NCBI GenBank assembly: GCA_963807305.1
Contig: CAWEBN010000011.1
Location: 346,998 to 410,997 of the forward strand
Source of the DNA: JAOPZW01 sp963807305
GTDB taxonomy: Bacteria > Actinomycetota > Thermoleophilia > Solirubrobacterales > Solirubrobacteraceae
DNA length: 64,000 nt
Direction of reading: 5' to 3'
The notes below the pieces were generated by a model. The model was given only the letters and a program-made list of their open reading frames with translations, had not been told where the DNA came from and did no database searches. Below are positions 8,404 to 17,469 of this stretch, piece after piece. Positions within the stretch are counted from its first letter, which is position 1, and every line of letters starts with the position of its first letter. The translations under genes and the position numbers were made by a program.

Positions 8404-9141
8404 TCAGCTGGGGTATTCGTCCTTGCGCCAGACGCGGGGCTCGTCGGACCCGGCCTTCGGTGTTCGCTCGAGCAGGAACGAGTGGTACGGCGCAACGAAC
8501 CGATCGGGCGCCAGCACCGTGTAGGTGTGGTAGACGCTGTCGTTCTCGCGCGCGAAGGCGATGAAGCTCGGGCCCTCGCGCACGCCGTCCTCGAGCTTCG
8601 CTCCGACCTGGCGCCCCCACTCCTCGAGCCACTCAGGGGGGTCGTCGACCATCCCCTTGACCTCGGGGATCTCCTGCGCCTGTTCGGGCGTGAGCGCGAT
8701 CCCGAAGTCGAACGGAAACTCCGTCGCGTAGGTCGACACGTAGGGGAACTGCCAACCCATCCGCTGCTTGTAGGCGACGAGCCGATCGATCGGTGCGCGC
8801 GAGAAGCAGATCAGCGTCACGTCGCGGTGGTTGAGATGCACGCGCGTGGCATCGAGCTCATCGCCCAGGTTCGAGCACCCCGGGCAGGCACCGACCTGGT
8901 AGTCGGGCCCGAACATGATGTTGTAGGCGAGCAGCTGCGAGCGCCCGTCGAAGAGCTCTGCGAGCGTCTTCTTGCCGTCCTCGGTGTCGAACTCGTACTC
9001 CTTCTCGACTGGAACCCAGGGAAGCCGACGGCGCTGCTCGGTCACCTTCTGGCCGAGCTTCGTGTGCTCCGCCTCGAGCGTCGCAAGCTCATCGCGAGCC
9101 GCCTGCCATTCCTCGCGGGTGCCGATCGTGTGCTCGGGCAT
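8404..9141 (-). CDS. DUF899 thioredoxin-fold protein (copy 2)
   Basis: 245-residue paralogue of the adjacent gene. It shares the MPEHTIGTREEW start, the LPWVPVEKEYEFD and LAELFDGRSQLLAYNIMFG blocks and SRAPIDRLVAYKQRMGW, and carries CPGC at the CxxC position. An AAAGGAGGCG ribosome site precedes ATG 9141. Copies 1 and 2 probably form a two-gene operon from a tandem duplication, but they have diverged strongly in the C-terminal half, so the duplication is not recent. A third copy lies at 39251-39985. Confidence 0.88.
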   Translation of the reverse strand: MPEHTIGTREEWQAARDELATLEAEHTKLGQKVTEQRRRLPWVPVEKEYEFDTEDGKKTLAELFDGRSQLLAYNIMFGPDYQVGACPGCSNLGDELDATRVHLNHRDVTLICFSRAPIDRLVAYKQRMGWQFPYVSTYATEFPFDFGIALTPEQAQEIPEVKGMVDDPPEWLEEWGRQVGAKLEDGVREGPSFIAFARENDSVYHTYTVLAPDRFVAPYHSFLLERTPKAGSDEPRVWRKDEYPS

Positions 9142-9287
9142 CGTGCGCCTCCTTTGGCCGTTCGTGCGCGTCGGTCGTGGATCGTCGGGCGACCGCGTGT
9201 CGCGACCCCCGTGAGCTTAAGACTGGCGCGTCGCGCCGAACTCATCGGTCTGGTCGAGGTCCGGCCACGTGAGCGGCCGTGTCCCGA

Positions 9288-9491
9288 TCAGGTTCGGCGT
9301 CCCCAGACCAGGTAGCCGATCGCGCCGATGGCATTGAGGCAGACGATGCGCCAGAACCGCTTGTCGCCGCGAATCTGCCGATCGGGCCGACGATGGAGGT
9401 CGCGCTCCGCGACCGCCACGAGCGCGACCGACACCGCGCCGAGAACCATCGCAAGCAACCGCTGTTCGGGCGAGCGAGGCATCTTGATCAT
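9288..9491 (-). CDS. Small membrane protein with PLDc_N-like domain
   Basis: 67 residues: one hydrophobic helix near residues 11-28 (RLLAMVLGAVSVALVAVAER), a basic patch (DLHRRPDRQIRGDK), then FWRIVCLNAIGAIGYLVWGRR, which matches the short phospholipase-D N-terminal-like membrane motif (two helices flanking a basic loop with a final GRR). The start ATG 9491 was chosen because sequence upstream of it in this frame is antisense to the monooxygenase gene and has no domain character. It lies 20 bases beyond the end of that gene. Such proteins are widespread, and no function can be given. Confidence 0.65.
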   Translation of the reverse strand: MIKMPRSPEQRLLAMVLGAVSVALVAVAERDLHRRPDRQIRGDKRFWRIVCLNAIGAIGYLVWGRRT

Positions 9492-9511
9492 GGCGTGATC
9501 ATCGCCCGAGC

Positions 9512-11131
9512 TCAGGCCGCCGTGGACGCCGCCTGGCTCGTTGTCGCACCGCCGGCCGCCTCGCGCGCCCCATCCGCGTCCAGCGCGAGCGCCGTCGCGA
9601 CGGCGCGCGCGATCGCGGGGCGGTCGACCGGCCCGCGCGAGCGCCATGCGATGACGCCGTCGGGGCGCACGAGGGTCGCCCCGCCGGCCGCGAGGCCGTA
9701 GGTCTCCGCGAAGGGCTCGGCATCGACGACGTGCGAAGCCGTCCCGGGCGGCGCCCAGTCGTCGACGCCGTCGCCCGCGGGGCGCAACACGACGCATTGC
9801 GAGCCGAAGAGGTCGAGGGTGGAGCGGCCGTCGGTCAGCACGAGATGCGGCGCTCGCGTTCCCGGGCGCCCGTCGAGCGCGGCCGGGGCGAGATGGAGGG
9901 CGCCGTCGTCGTCCTCCTCGCGCTGGATCGCCGCAGAGCGCATGACCAGGCCGATCTCGAGCTCGATGTCGGGTACCGGCGGCTGCACGCCGTCGGTCCC
10001 GCGCTCGGGCACGACGCGCGTGGCGTAGCGCGTGTAGGCCTGCTGGACGGTGAGCTCGCAGAGGGGCAGGCGCTCGGCCTCGTAGCTGTCGAGCAGCTCC
10101 GGCCCGGCCTCGCCCTTGACGACCGCGGCCAGCTTCCAGGCGAGGTTGTGGGCGTCCTGGATGCCCGTGTTGCCGCCGAAGCCGCCGTTGGGCGGGACGA
10201 CGTGCGCGGCGTCCCCGGCCAGGAACACGCGGCCCTCGCGCAGCCGTTCGGCGCAGGTCGCCTCGGCCCGCCAGTTGGCGACGTCGACGATCTCCATCGG
10301 CATGTCGGTCCCGATCGCGGTGCGCAGGAGGGCCAACGCGCGCTCCTCGGTCAGTCCGGACTGGACGTCGACGGCCGAGTCCTGCGTCACGTCGGCGCCC
10401 ACGGTGTTGATGACGAGGAAGCCGTTGCCACCGCTGCGGTCGATCCTGAAGAACCCGCGCAGCTCCGGGTTGTGCACGTAGATGACGCCCTGGTTGCGGT
10501 CGCGCAGCAGCTCGGCGCAGTCGGCGCGGAAGTAGATGGTGATGCTGCGCGAGAGCTCCGCATGGCCGCGCATGCCGACGCCCAGCCGCGCGCGCATCGG
10601 GCTGCGATTGCCGTCCGCGGCCACCACGTAGCGCGTGCGCACCTTGCGCTCGTCCCCGGAGTCGAGGTCGCGCAGCGTGACCGTGGCGCCGTCGTCGTCC
10701 TGATCCACGGCGACCGCCTCGGTGCGGTTGCGGACCGTCGCCCCGAGCTCGAGCGCGCGCTCGCGCAGCAGCGGCTCGAGGGCGTCCTGGTTGATGAAGA
10801 CGCGGACGGTGGGGCTGAAGCCCTCGACGCCCTCGTTGAGCTCCTGGACGTAGGTGGCGAGCTCGCGCCCGGCGAGCGACTCGACCGCGATGATGCCGCC
10901 GGTCGGGCTGTAGGTCTCGAGCGACTTCGCGCGCACCCGGTCCTCGAGCCCCATCTGGCGGATCACCTCCATGGTGCGCAGCTGGAAGTGCCCCGCGCGC
11001 GGATGGATCGCCGTGCCCGCGTGGCGCTCCACCGACAGCGACGGCACGCCGTGGTGGCCGAGCAGCATGGCCGTCGTCAGACCCACCAGGCTGCCGCCGA
11101 CGATCAGGACAGGGATCTCCTCTTCGGTCAT
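9512..11131 (-). CDS. FAD-dependent aromatic-ring monooxygenase
   Basis: 539-residue class A flavin monooxygenase (PheA/TfdB/TcmG type). It shows the N-terminal GxGxxG-like FAD motif LIVGGSLVGLTTA, the DG motif (AADGNRSPMRARLG), the GD motif in GRVFLAGDAAHVVPPNGGFGG, and a C-terminal thioredoxin-like extension from about residue 420. These enzymes hydroxylate phenols or polyketide aromatics using NAD(P)H and O2. It is divergent from a NodD-type LysR regulator 61 bases away, so regulation by that protein is likely. Substrate unknown; it does not look like the rifampicin monooxygenase Rox at its N-terminus. Confidence 0.9.
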   Translation of the reverse strand: MTEEEIPVLIVGGSLVGLTTAMLLGHHGVPSLSVERHAGTAIHPRAGHFQLRTMEVIRQMGLEDRVRAKSLETYSPTGGIIAVESLAGRELATYVQELNEGVEGFSPTVRVFINQDALEPLLRERALELGATVRNRTEAVAVDQDDDGATVTLRDLDSGDERKVRTRYVVAADGNRSPMRARLGVGMRGHAELSRSITIYFRADCAELLRDRNQGVIYVHNPELRGFFRIDRSGGNGFLVINTVGADVTQDSAVDVQSGLTEERALALLRTAIGTDMPMEIVDVANWRAEATCAERLREGRVFLAGDAAHVVPPNGGFGGNTGIQDAHNLAWKLAAVVKGEAGPELLDSYEAERLPLCELTVQQAYTRYATRVVPERGTDGVQPPVPDIELEIGLVMRSAAIQREEDDDGALHLAPAALDGRPGTRAPHLVLTDGRSTLDLFGSQCVVLRPAGDGVDDWAPPGTASHVVDAEPFAETYGLAAGGATLVRPDGVIAWRSRGPVDRPAIARAVATALALDADGAREAAGGATTSQAASTAA

Positions 11132-11168
11132 GGCGCGACGCTAGACGCGCCTGTCACCATATGCCAAC

Positions 11169-11193
11169 TGAATCTTGTGATACGCGGGATTCA
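11169..11193. promoter_or_regulatory. Candidate LysR operator
   Basis: TGAATC (11169-11174) and GATTCA (11188-11193) form an exact inverted repeat separated by 13 bases. It lies in the 61-base gap between the FAD monooxygenase and the LysR gene and reaches the possible ATG 11193. It fits the T-N11-A type site that LysR proteins bind, but no binding data are implied. Confidence 0.5.
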
Positions 11194-12119
11194 TGGGAGC
11201 AATGAACCTCGGCGGCCTCGACCTCAACCTGCTCGTCGCGCTCGACGCCCTGCTCAGAGAGCGCAGCGTCACGCGGGCGGCGCAGCGCGTCGGCCTCAGC
11301 CAGCCCGGCATGAGCAACGCGCTCGGCCGGCTGCGCCGGCTCTTCGACGATCCGCTGCTCGTCCGCCAGGGCGCGACGCTCGTGCCGACGGCGCGGGCCG
11401 AGGCGCTGGTCGGCCCGGTGCACGAGGCGCTCGAGCTGATCCGCTCGGCGCTCGACGCTCCGGCGGCCTTCGACCCCGCGACCGACCGCCGCTCGTTCCG
11501 CCTGAGCTGCTCGGACTACAGCGTGCTGATGCTCATCGGCCCGCTCGTGCGCGCGCTCGCGGCCGAGGCGCCCGGGCTCGTCGTCGAGGTCCTTCCGCGG
11601 CTGGCCGACGCCGGCCGGGCCCTGCTCAACGGCGAGGTCGACCTCGTCATCGAGCCGCCGGAGATCATGGGCGACGCCGACCTCGAATCGCTGCGCCTGT
11701 GGGACGACCGCTGGGAATGCTGCGTCTGGGAGGGCAACACGCGCGTGGGGAGGCGCATGACCCTGGAGCGCTACACCGCCCTCGGCCACCTCATCTACTC
11801 GATGGGCGGCGCCGGCCAGCCGGTCGCGCTGCCCGACATGCACCTCGGGCGTCTCGGCGTCCCCCGCCGCATCGAGGTGAGCGTCGAGAGCTTCCTGCTC
11901 GCGCCCTTCCTGCTGCAGGGCACGGACCTCGTGACCCTCATCCCCAAGCGCGCCGAGGCCTTCCTGCGCCGCACGGGCGACATCCGAGTGCTCGAGTCGC
12001 CCATCGAGCTGCCCGCGCTCGTCGAGACGCTCTGGTGGCACCCACGCGCGACCGCCGACCCGGCCCACGTATGGCTGCGCACGCGGATCGGCGAGGTCGC
12101 GAACACGCTCATCACCTGA
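11193..12119 (+). CDS. LysR-family transcriptional regulator (NodD type)
   Basis: 308-residue LTTR. The winged helix-turn-helix is at residues 5-65 (NLLVALDALLRERSVTRAA, LSQPGMSNALGRLRRLF), followed by a periplasmic-binding-like effector domain (about 95-300). The LDLNLLVALDALLRE and DPLLVR blocks are those of the NodD/PnbR/DntR branch, which senses aromatic or flavonoid-like inducers. It probably controls the divergent FAD monooxygenase and itself. Two ATG codons (11193 and 11202) are possible starts; neither has a convincing ribosome site, and the first lies within the proposed operator. Confidence 0.88.
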   Translation: MGAMNLGGLDLNLLVALDALLRERSVTRAAQRVGLSQPGMSNALGRLRRLFDDPLLVRQGATLVPTARAEALVGPVHEALELIRSALDAPAAFDPATDRRSFRLSCSDYSVLMLIGPLVRALAAEAPGLVVEVLPRLADAGRALLNGEVDLVIEPPEIMGDADLESLRLWDDRWECCVWEGNTRVGRRMTLERYTALGHLIYSMGGAGQPVALPDMHLGRLGVPRRIEVSVESFLLAPFLLQGTDLVTLIPKRAEAFLRRTGDIRVLESPIELPALVETLWWHPRATADPAHVWLRTRIGEVANTLIT

Positions 12120-12188
12120 CCGGCTCGAGCTGCACCCGACTGCGGCGCGCCGGTCACCCGAACTGGAGGATGCGAAGGGATCTCGCGC

Positions 12189-14154
12189 ATGCTGGAGTGC
12201 GCCTCACGAATGAGGCCCGCGGAACCCAAGACCCGGCCGCTGGGCTTCGTCATCGGCGCGCTGTTGCTGGTCATGCTGCTCGCGTCGCTGGATCAGACGA
12301 TCGTCTCGACGGCGCTGCCGACGATCGTCGGAGACCTCGGTGGTCTGGACCACATCAGCTGGGTGGTCACCTCGTATCTGCTGGCGGTGACGATCGTCAC
12401 GCCGCTGTACGGCAAGCTCGGCGACCTCTACGGCCGCAAGCTCGTGCTGCAGGCCGCGCTGGTCATCTTCCTGATCGGTTCGGCGCTGTGCGGGTTGGCC
12501 CAGGGCATGACCGAGCTGATCGCGTTCCGCGCGATCCAGGGGCTCGGGGGCGGCGGGCTGATGGTGAGCGCGCAGGCGGCGGTCGGGGACGTCGTGCCGC
12601 CACGCGAGCGGGGGCGCTACACAGGGCTCTTCGGCGCTGTCTTCGGCGTCTCGTCGGTGGCCGGGCCGCTCATCGGCGGCTTCTTCACCACGCATCTGAG
12701 CTGGCGCTGGATCTTCTACATCAACCTCCCCCTCGGCGTGCTCGCCCTGGGTGCGCTGGCCGTCACGCTGCCGACGGTCACCGAGCGCGTCCAGCACAAG
12801 ATCGACTACGCGGGCGCGGTGCTGCTGGCGGTCGGGCTGAGCGCCCTTGTGCTGGCGGCGACATGGGGCGGCAATGAGTACGACTGGGCGTCGGCGCAGA
12901 TCGTCGGGCTCCTGGTGATCGCGCTCGCCGGCCTCCTGCTCTTCCTGCGCGCGGAGTCCCGGGCGGCGGAGCCGATGCTGCCGCTGCACCTGTTCCGCAA
13001 CCGCGTCGTCGCGGTCACCAGCGCCATCGGCTTCGTGATCGGCTTTGCGCTGTTCGGGGCGCTCACCTACCTGCCGCTCTTCCAGCAGGTCGTGCGTGGC
13101 GCCTCTCCGACCGAGTCAGGGCTGCAGCTGATCCCGGTGATGGCGGGTGTGCTGATCGGCTCGATCGGCTCGGGAGCGGCGATCACGGCCACCGGCCGCT
13201 ACAAGGTGTTCCCGATCGCCGGCACCGCGATCGCGCTGATCGGGATGCTGCTGCTGACCCAGCTCGATGCCGGCACGTCGTCGCTGTACGGCTACGCCGC
13301 GATGTTCGTGCTGGGCCTCGGGCTCGGACTGGTGATGCAGGTGCTCGTGCTCGCGGTGCAGAACGCAGTCGACTACGCCGATCTCGGGGTCGCGACCTCG
13401 AGCGCGAGCCTCTTTCGCTCCATGGGCGGCTCGCTCGGCACCGCCGCGCTCGGTGCGGTCTTCACCGCCCGTCTCACCTCCGAGCTCGCCGGTACTCCCG
13501 CCGCACGCGTCAGTGGGGGCAACGCGAACCCCGCGGCCATCCAGCGCCTGCCCGCGGCGATCCGCGACACTTACACCGGCGCGTTCAGCGACTCGCTCTC
13601 GACCGTCTTTCTCGTCGCCGCCGCGATCCTGCGCGGTCGCCTTCCTGCTCTCGTGGCTGATCGAGGAACGCCCGCTGCGCCAGACCGTCGAGACGGCGGG
13701 CGTTGGCGAGGCCTTCGCCACGCCGTCGAGCGGCGACTCGCTGCGCGAGCTGACTCGCGAGCTCGCCCGCCTGGTCGGCCGCCAGCGCACGCAGGCGTTC
13801 ATCGAGCGCACCGTCGACGCATCCGGTGTGGACCTTGCGCCGGGGCCCGCCTGGCTGCTCGTCCAGGCACACGAGGGGGTCAACCTCGACGACGCCGGCA
13901 CGATCACCAAGAACCGCCCCATCGACGCCGCCTGGGTCCACGAGCAGGTCGACGTGCTCAACGAACGCGGGCTCGTCGACGACCACCACGTCACCGACGC
14001 CGGCCAGGTCGTGGCCGAGCGCCTGGTCGACACGGCGCGCGAGTCCCTCCAGGCGCTCGTGGCCGACTGGAGCCCCGACGAGGACCCGCGCCTCAACGAC
14101 GCGGTCGCTCGCATCGCCCGCGAGCTCGCCGGCGAGGTCCCGGCGCACCACTAG
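12189..14154 (+). CDS. DHA2-type MFS exporter with C-terminal MarR-like domain, frameshifted near 13630
   Basis: Proton-driven multidrug exporter of the 14-helix EmrB/QacA family. The first frame (12189 to about 13630) has LDQTIVSTALPTIVGDLGG in helix 1, the loop motif LYGKLGDLYGRK, and motif C GAVFGVSSVAGPLIGG. The protein continues in the +1 frame from about 13630 with AVAFLLSWLIEERPLR, the last helix, then a winged-helix stretch (residues LVQAHEGVNL to HVTDAGQVVAERL) resembling MarR. One extra base is needed in the ATCCTGCGCGG region at about 13625-13634 to join them. The start ATG 12189 has AAGGGA at 12175-12180. Sequencing error and a real inactivating frameshift are both possible. Confidence 0.82.
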
Positions 14155-14446
14155 ACCGCCGCTGCGCAATCGGCCGGCGCCAGAACGCGAGCCGGGGAAC
14201 GGTACGACTCGGCGGTCCGCGACGGTCACCGGGTGGCCATCGCGTTGCGCGTCGCGCCGGACGGGCGGTCACCCCCAGCGGGTGATGAGCGGTCACCCCG
14301 GCCGGCGTGACCATGGCTTGCCCTGGGCGCGCGGGTGGCGGGGCGCGCACCGTGAGATACGTCGGAGGAGGTCCAGGTGGAGGCCGCGGTCCAAAGTCGG
14401 ACGGCATCGAGCCCTGGTGTGTCGCAGGAGATGCTGGCGTCCATCG

Positions 14447-14791
14447 TTCACCGCCCGCGACGCCAACGGCGCGTGGCTGGATGGCGGACGCAGCTACACG
14501 CTCACCCTGCCCGCCCCGATCCCCGCCAAGACCTTCTGGGCCATCGACATCTACGACCCCCAGACCCGCTCCCTGCTGCAAACCGACAACCCCTACCCGA
14601 GCATCCACAGCCAGTCCGAGGGCATGGACACCGAGGACGACGGCGACCTCATCATCGAGTTCGGCCCCACCGAGCCCGAACGACGCGCCGGGAACTGGAT
14701 CCAGACGCGTCCCGGCAAGGGCTGGTTCCCGATCCTGCGCATCTACGGCCCACTGGAAGCCTGGTTCGACAAGACCTGGCGACCCGGGGAG
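14447..14791 (+). pseudogene. DUF1254/DUF1214 protein, C-terminal remnant
   Basis: About 115 codons of the conserved DUF1214 tail are readable (LDGGRSYTLTLPAPIPAKTFW, IDIYDPQTRSLLQT, GNWIQTRPGKGWFPILRIYG, WFDKTWRPGE). The N-terminal three quarters of the protein are absent. The normal short end after WRPxE is replaced by an arginine-rich tail running into non-coding sequence. No start codon or ribosome site fits. This is a truncated gene in a rearranged stretch some 2.7 kb from an IS110 element. Confidence 0.7.
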
Positions 14792-15489
14792 AGTCGAACC
14801 CGCCGACTGACACGGCAACGAGCTGCGACCACCATCCTCGCCGTCTCGGGTGCGTCAGGCCGAGCGGCGTTGCGTGCCGAGCCGGCGGAAGGCGCTCATG
14901 TCGCCGCGGCAAGCCCGTGCTCGGCGACCACGTCGTCCTGGATTGGAAGGCTCCGCACGCCGCAGCTGACCCGAAGGCGGCTGTCGCCAGGGCGAGATGG
15001 AGCAGCCCCGTGCTGCTGCGCTGCCGTGGATTGGAGCACCCCCGTACACCGACGGCGCGATTGCTCCTGCCAAGGTTGCGCAAGCGAGTTGACTTGGGCC
15101 TCCGTCCCGTCGGCACCCCTGCTCTGCATGAGGTCATGCCTATGCACCACGTGGTGGTCCGGTGGATTGCGTGGCGATGGGCAATCGGTCCCGGGCAGGA
15201 GCGCCTGAGTCCGGCCGGGAGGCTCTCGCCTACGCCTGCACATGGGCGTGGCGCGGTCCCGGTTGTCGTCCCCTCACCGGCACACGTCACCGAACCAGTC
15301 TTACGGCACACCGCCCTCGGCCGGTGCTCTCGGGACGGGCTCCACGCGACGGTGTGCCGGCACCGGTTCCTTTCCGTACGGAGCATCTGCTTGGCGTCGT
15401 GGTCAACTGGCCCTCGGCGGCCTGACCGATGATTTTTGCGCGCCGTGCTGATCTGTACGCCGAATACCGACTCACGGGAGGCTGACGCC
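14792..15489. other. Non-coding or decayed stretch
   Basis: About 700 bases without a convincing gene. Open frames on both strands are arginine/serine-rich or change character abruptly, as expected of shadow frames at this GC content. The left edge on the minus strand contains a GGGTTCGACTC block that resembles a tRNA T-arm, but no full cloverleaf could be drawn. The right edge holds the ribosome site of the following gene. Confidence 0.5.
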
Positions 15490-16053
15490 ATGCGGAAACT
15501 GACCTTCGCCATGAACCTGAGCCTGGACGGCTACATCGCCGCGCCCGGCGACGACCTCGGCTGGAGCGTGCCGAGCGACGAACTGTTCCAGTGGTGGTCC
15601 GACCGGGTGGGGGCGACAGGCCTGGCGCTGTACGGGCGCAAGCTGTGGGAGACGATGAGCTCCCACTGGCCGACCGCCGACAAGCAGCCGGGCGCCACAC
15701 CGGCGGCGATCCAGTTCGCCAGCCGCTGGCGGGACATGCCGAAGGTGGTGTTCTCCTCGACGACCAGCACGGTCGACTGGAACACCCGTCTGGTCACCGG
15801 CGACGCGGTCACCGAGATCACCAGGCTCAAGGCCGACGACGGCGGCCCCATGGACATCGGCGGTGCCACACTCGCCGCGGCGGCCATGCGGGCCGGGCTG
15901 ATCGACGAGTACGCGATCGTCACCCATCCGGTCCTGGTGGGCGGCGGCACGCCGTTCTTCACCGCCCTGGACAACTGGGTGAACCTGAGCCTGGTGGAGA
16001 CCCGGACGTTTCCCGACGGCGTGGTGCTGACCAGGTACGAGACCAGGCGCTGA
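15490..16053 (+). CDS. Dihydrofolate reductase-family protein (RibD C-terminal fold)
   Basis: 187-residue protein of the DHFR/RibD-C superfamily, with the opening strand MRKLTFAMNLSLDGYIAAP, the LYGRKLWETM helix, the DIGGATLAAAAMRAGLIDEY NADPH-binding region and HPVLVGGGTPFF near the end. Family members include reductases of pteridine or deaminated riboflavin precursors, but most stand-alone copies in actinobacteria have no assigned substrate. ATG 15490 is preceded by GGGAGG at 15476-15481. It is the only intact gene in this disturbed stretch, and a hairpin terminator follows the stop. Confidence 0.85.
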   Translation: MRKLTFAMNLSLDGYIAAPGDDLGWSVPSDELFQWWSDRVGATGLALYGRKLWETMSSHWPTADKQPGATPAAIQFASRWRDMPKVVFSSTTSTVDWNTRLVTGDAVTEITRLKADDGGPMDIGGATLAAAAMRAGLIDEYAIVTHPVLVGGGTPFFTALDNWVNLSLVETRTFPDGVVLTRYETRR

Positions 16054-16081
16054 GTGCCCGACGTCGGATCAACGCGGGCTC

Positions 16082-16108
16082 AGGGCCACCCAAGGATCTC
16101 GTGGCCCT
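16082..16108 (+). terminator. Hairpin after DHFR-family gene
   Basis: AGGGCCAC (16082-16089) pairs perfectly with GTGGCCCT (16101-16108) around an 11-base loop, 29 bases after the stop codon at 16053. There is no T-run, which is usual for terminators in very GC-rich genomes. Confidence 0.5.
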
Positions 16109-16595
16109 GTGTTCCGAGGCGATCGTGACGTCCCTGCCGGATCCTGTCCTTCACCGCAGACGATCCGTCCGGATAGGGATCCGCTTACGGCATTCCGCGC
16201 CCCGCTCTCTCATCAATGCCGGCGTCCTGAGGCGGTGCCGACGAGGTGCTCGCTTGGCGACGACCCACCGAAGCGCCACTTGGCCGGACGCGTTGCGTCC
16301 CGTGCATAGGCACAATGCGGGCGCGCGTGAGCTGCCGATCGGATCGAGGTCGCGCACCATCGCTGTCGCCTTGAGGCACGAGCGGTAGCCCGCAACTCGG
16401 CAGCGCCCACTGGCGTGCTGGACGACAAGCGCTAGCGGCCGTGCCGGCCGTCGGCTCGCCTTCCTCAACCGTACCCTTTTCGCCGGGGTGCCGATCCCGC
16501 CGCTGGACCTCGAGGTCGGGGCGTAGACCACGCTGAGCCAGGGAGACGCGACCGCCATCGCAACGCATGGAAAGCGGAGCGGCCCGGGCGACTTA
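16109..16595. other. Gap with no clear gene; holds copy A of a duplicated coding motif
   Basis: No reading frame here has family character or a ribosome site. Bases 16455-16526 read as 23 codons ending in a TAG (ending VPIPPLDLEVGA) and are a diverged copy of 19011-19079, where the same motif closes a 34-codon open frame with a good ribosome site. Copy A has no start codon in frame (a TAG lies upstream), so it looks like a decayed relative. Confidence 0.45.
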
Positions 16596-16838
16596 TTAGA
16601 AGCCGCGTTGACCGTGGATAGGCGGAGTCTGCGTCTCCGTCGGATCGGGGGTCACTTGTGGGCCCGCCCGGGTTTCGGCGTGACGCTCATCTGACGCGAA
16701 CTCGAGGCCGCCGGGCTCGGCGATCACGATCCCCCAGCTGCCGTCAGCCTCTTTGCGCGGAGCGAACACACGCCGATGACGATCCGGGTGTTCACGTCGA
16801 AGGCGCGCACACTCCGCAAGGGCTTCATCGTGAGTCAT
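16596..16838 (-). CDS. Small hypothetical protein
   Basis: 80 residues beginning MTHDEALAECARLRREHPDR. The pattern of a helix with repeated Glu/Arg, then a strand (VFAPRKEADGSWGIVIAEPG), is one I associate with small uncharacterised actinobacterial proteins, but I cannot name a family. The C-terminal third is low in complexity (PQVTPDPTETQTPP). The frame extends further upstream to 17243, but that part is antisense to the secreted-protein gene and was left out. Confidence 0.45.
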   Translation of the reverse strand: MTHDEALAECARLRREHPDRHRRVFAPRKEADGSWGIVIAEPGGLEFASDERHAETRAGPQVTPDPTETQTPPIHGQRGF

Positions 16839-17040
16839 CGACCAAGCATGACGCCGTGCCCGCTCGCACGGAAGGCGGTCGCGAGGAACAGCTCTCGTCA
16901 CCAGAGACCGTGGGTCCGGGCACCGTGGCGATCTGCGCCAGGGGTGGCCACGACCATCCCTAGGGGGCCTTGCCGCCCGCTCGCGCGGCGGCGAGCATCG
17001 GAACTCGAGTCCACAGCGCTGACAAGGAACAGAGATCACG

Positions 17041-17322
17041 ATGACCACCTCCCCCCGCCCCAAGCACCGATTCCTCATCGCCAGCGCCGTTGTGTTGGCT
17101 ACCGGCATCGCAGCGCCGATCGCCAGCGCGGAGAACTCTTCCGGCTCCGGCTCCGATGTCACGGGCGTCGCCCCCGCGACCGCGACGACCATCGAACGCA
17201 GCCTGCCCAACGGCAAGACGGATGTGATCAAGGTCATGGGCAACTACGGGAAGCCGCCCGCCAAACAGTTTCGCGGCAGGTACCAGGTCAAGCTGACCGA
17301 GGGCAGCCCGGCTCTTAGTTGA
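17041..17322 (+). CDS. Small secreted protein
   Basis: 93 residues with a clear Sec signal peptide: basic start (MTTSPRPKHR), hydrophobic core FLIASAVVLATGIAAPIA and an ASA cleavage site near residue 30. The mature part is about 63 residues, polar, with SSGSGS and GNYGKPPAKQFRGRYQVKL and no cysteines. An AAGGAACAG ribosome site lies 10 bases before ATG 17041. No family recognised. It sits between the DHFR-family gene and the IS110 element. Confidence 0.6.
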   Translation: MTTSPRPKHRFLIASAVVLATGIAAPIASAENSSGSGSDVTGVAPATATTIERSLPNGKTDVIKVMGNYGKPPAKQFRGRYQVKLTEGSPALS

Positions 17323-17469
17323 GGATCGTCGCCGGCCTGGGAGCGCTCTGCCGGGCACGTCCACCCACGCGCGTCGCTACCACCTTGGACGACGGATGAA
17401 AGTCAAGTCGTCTGGATCGGAGCGGGCTCCTGTGGCAGAGTGCGGTTCGGGTGCGGGTGGCTGACGGAG

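Noticed and set aside
9731..12877. 1048-codon plus-strand open frame
   Set aside because: It is antisense to the FAD monooxygenase and out of frame with the LysR and exporter genes; Arg/Ala/His-rich composition is a shadow-frame artefact of high GC.
14780..14870. tRNA-like 3' end on the minus strand (GGGTTCGACTC, CCGGGTCGCCA)
   Set aside because: Only about five acceptor pairs can be drawn with a segment 76-78 bases away, there is no recognisable D-arm or anticodon stem, and the T-stem has a mismatch. It may be chance or an attachment-site remnant.
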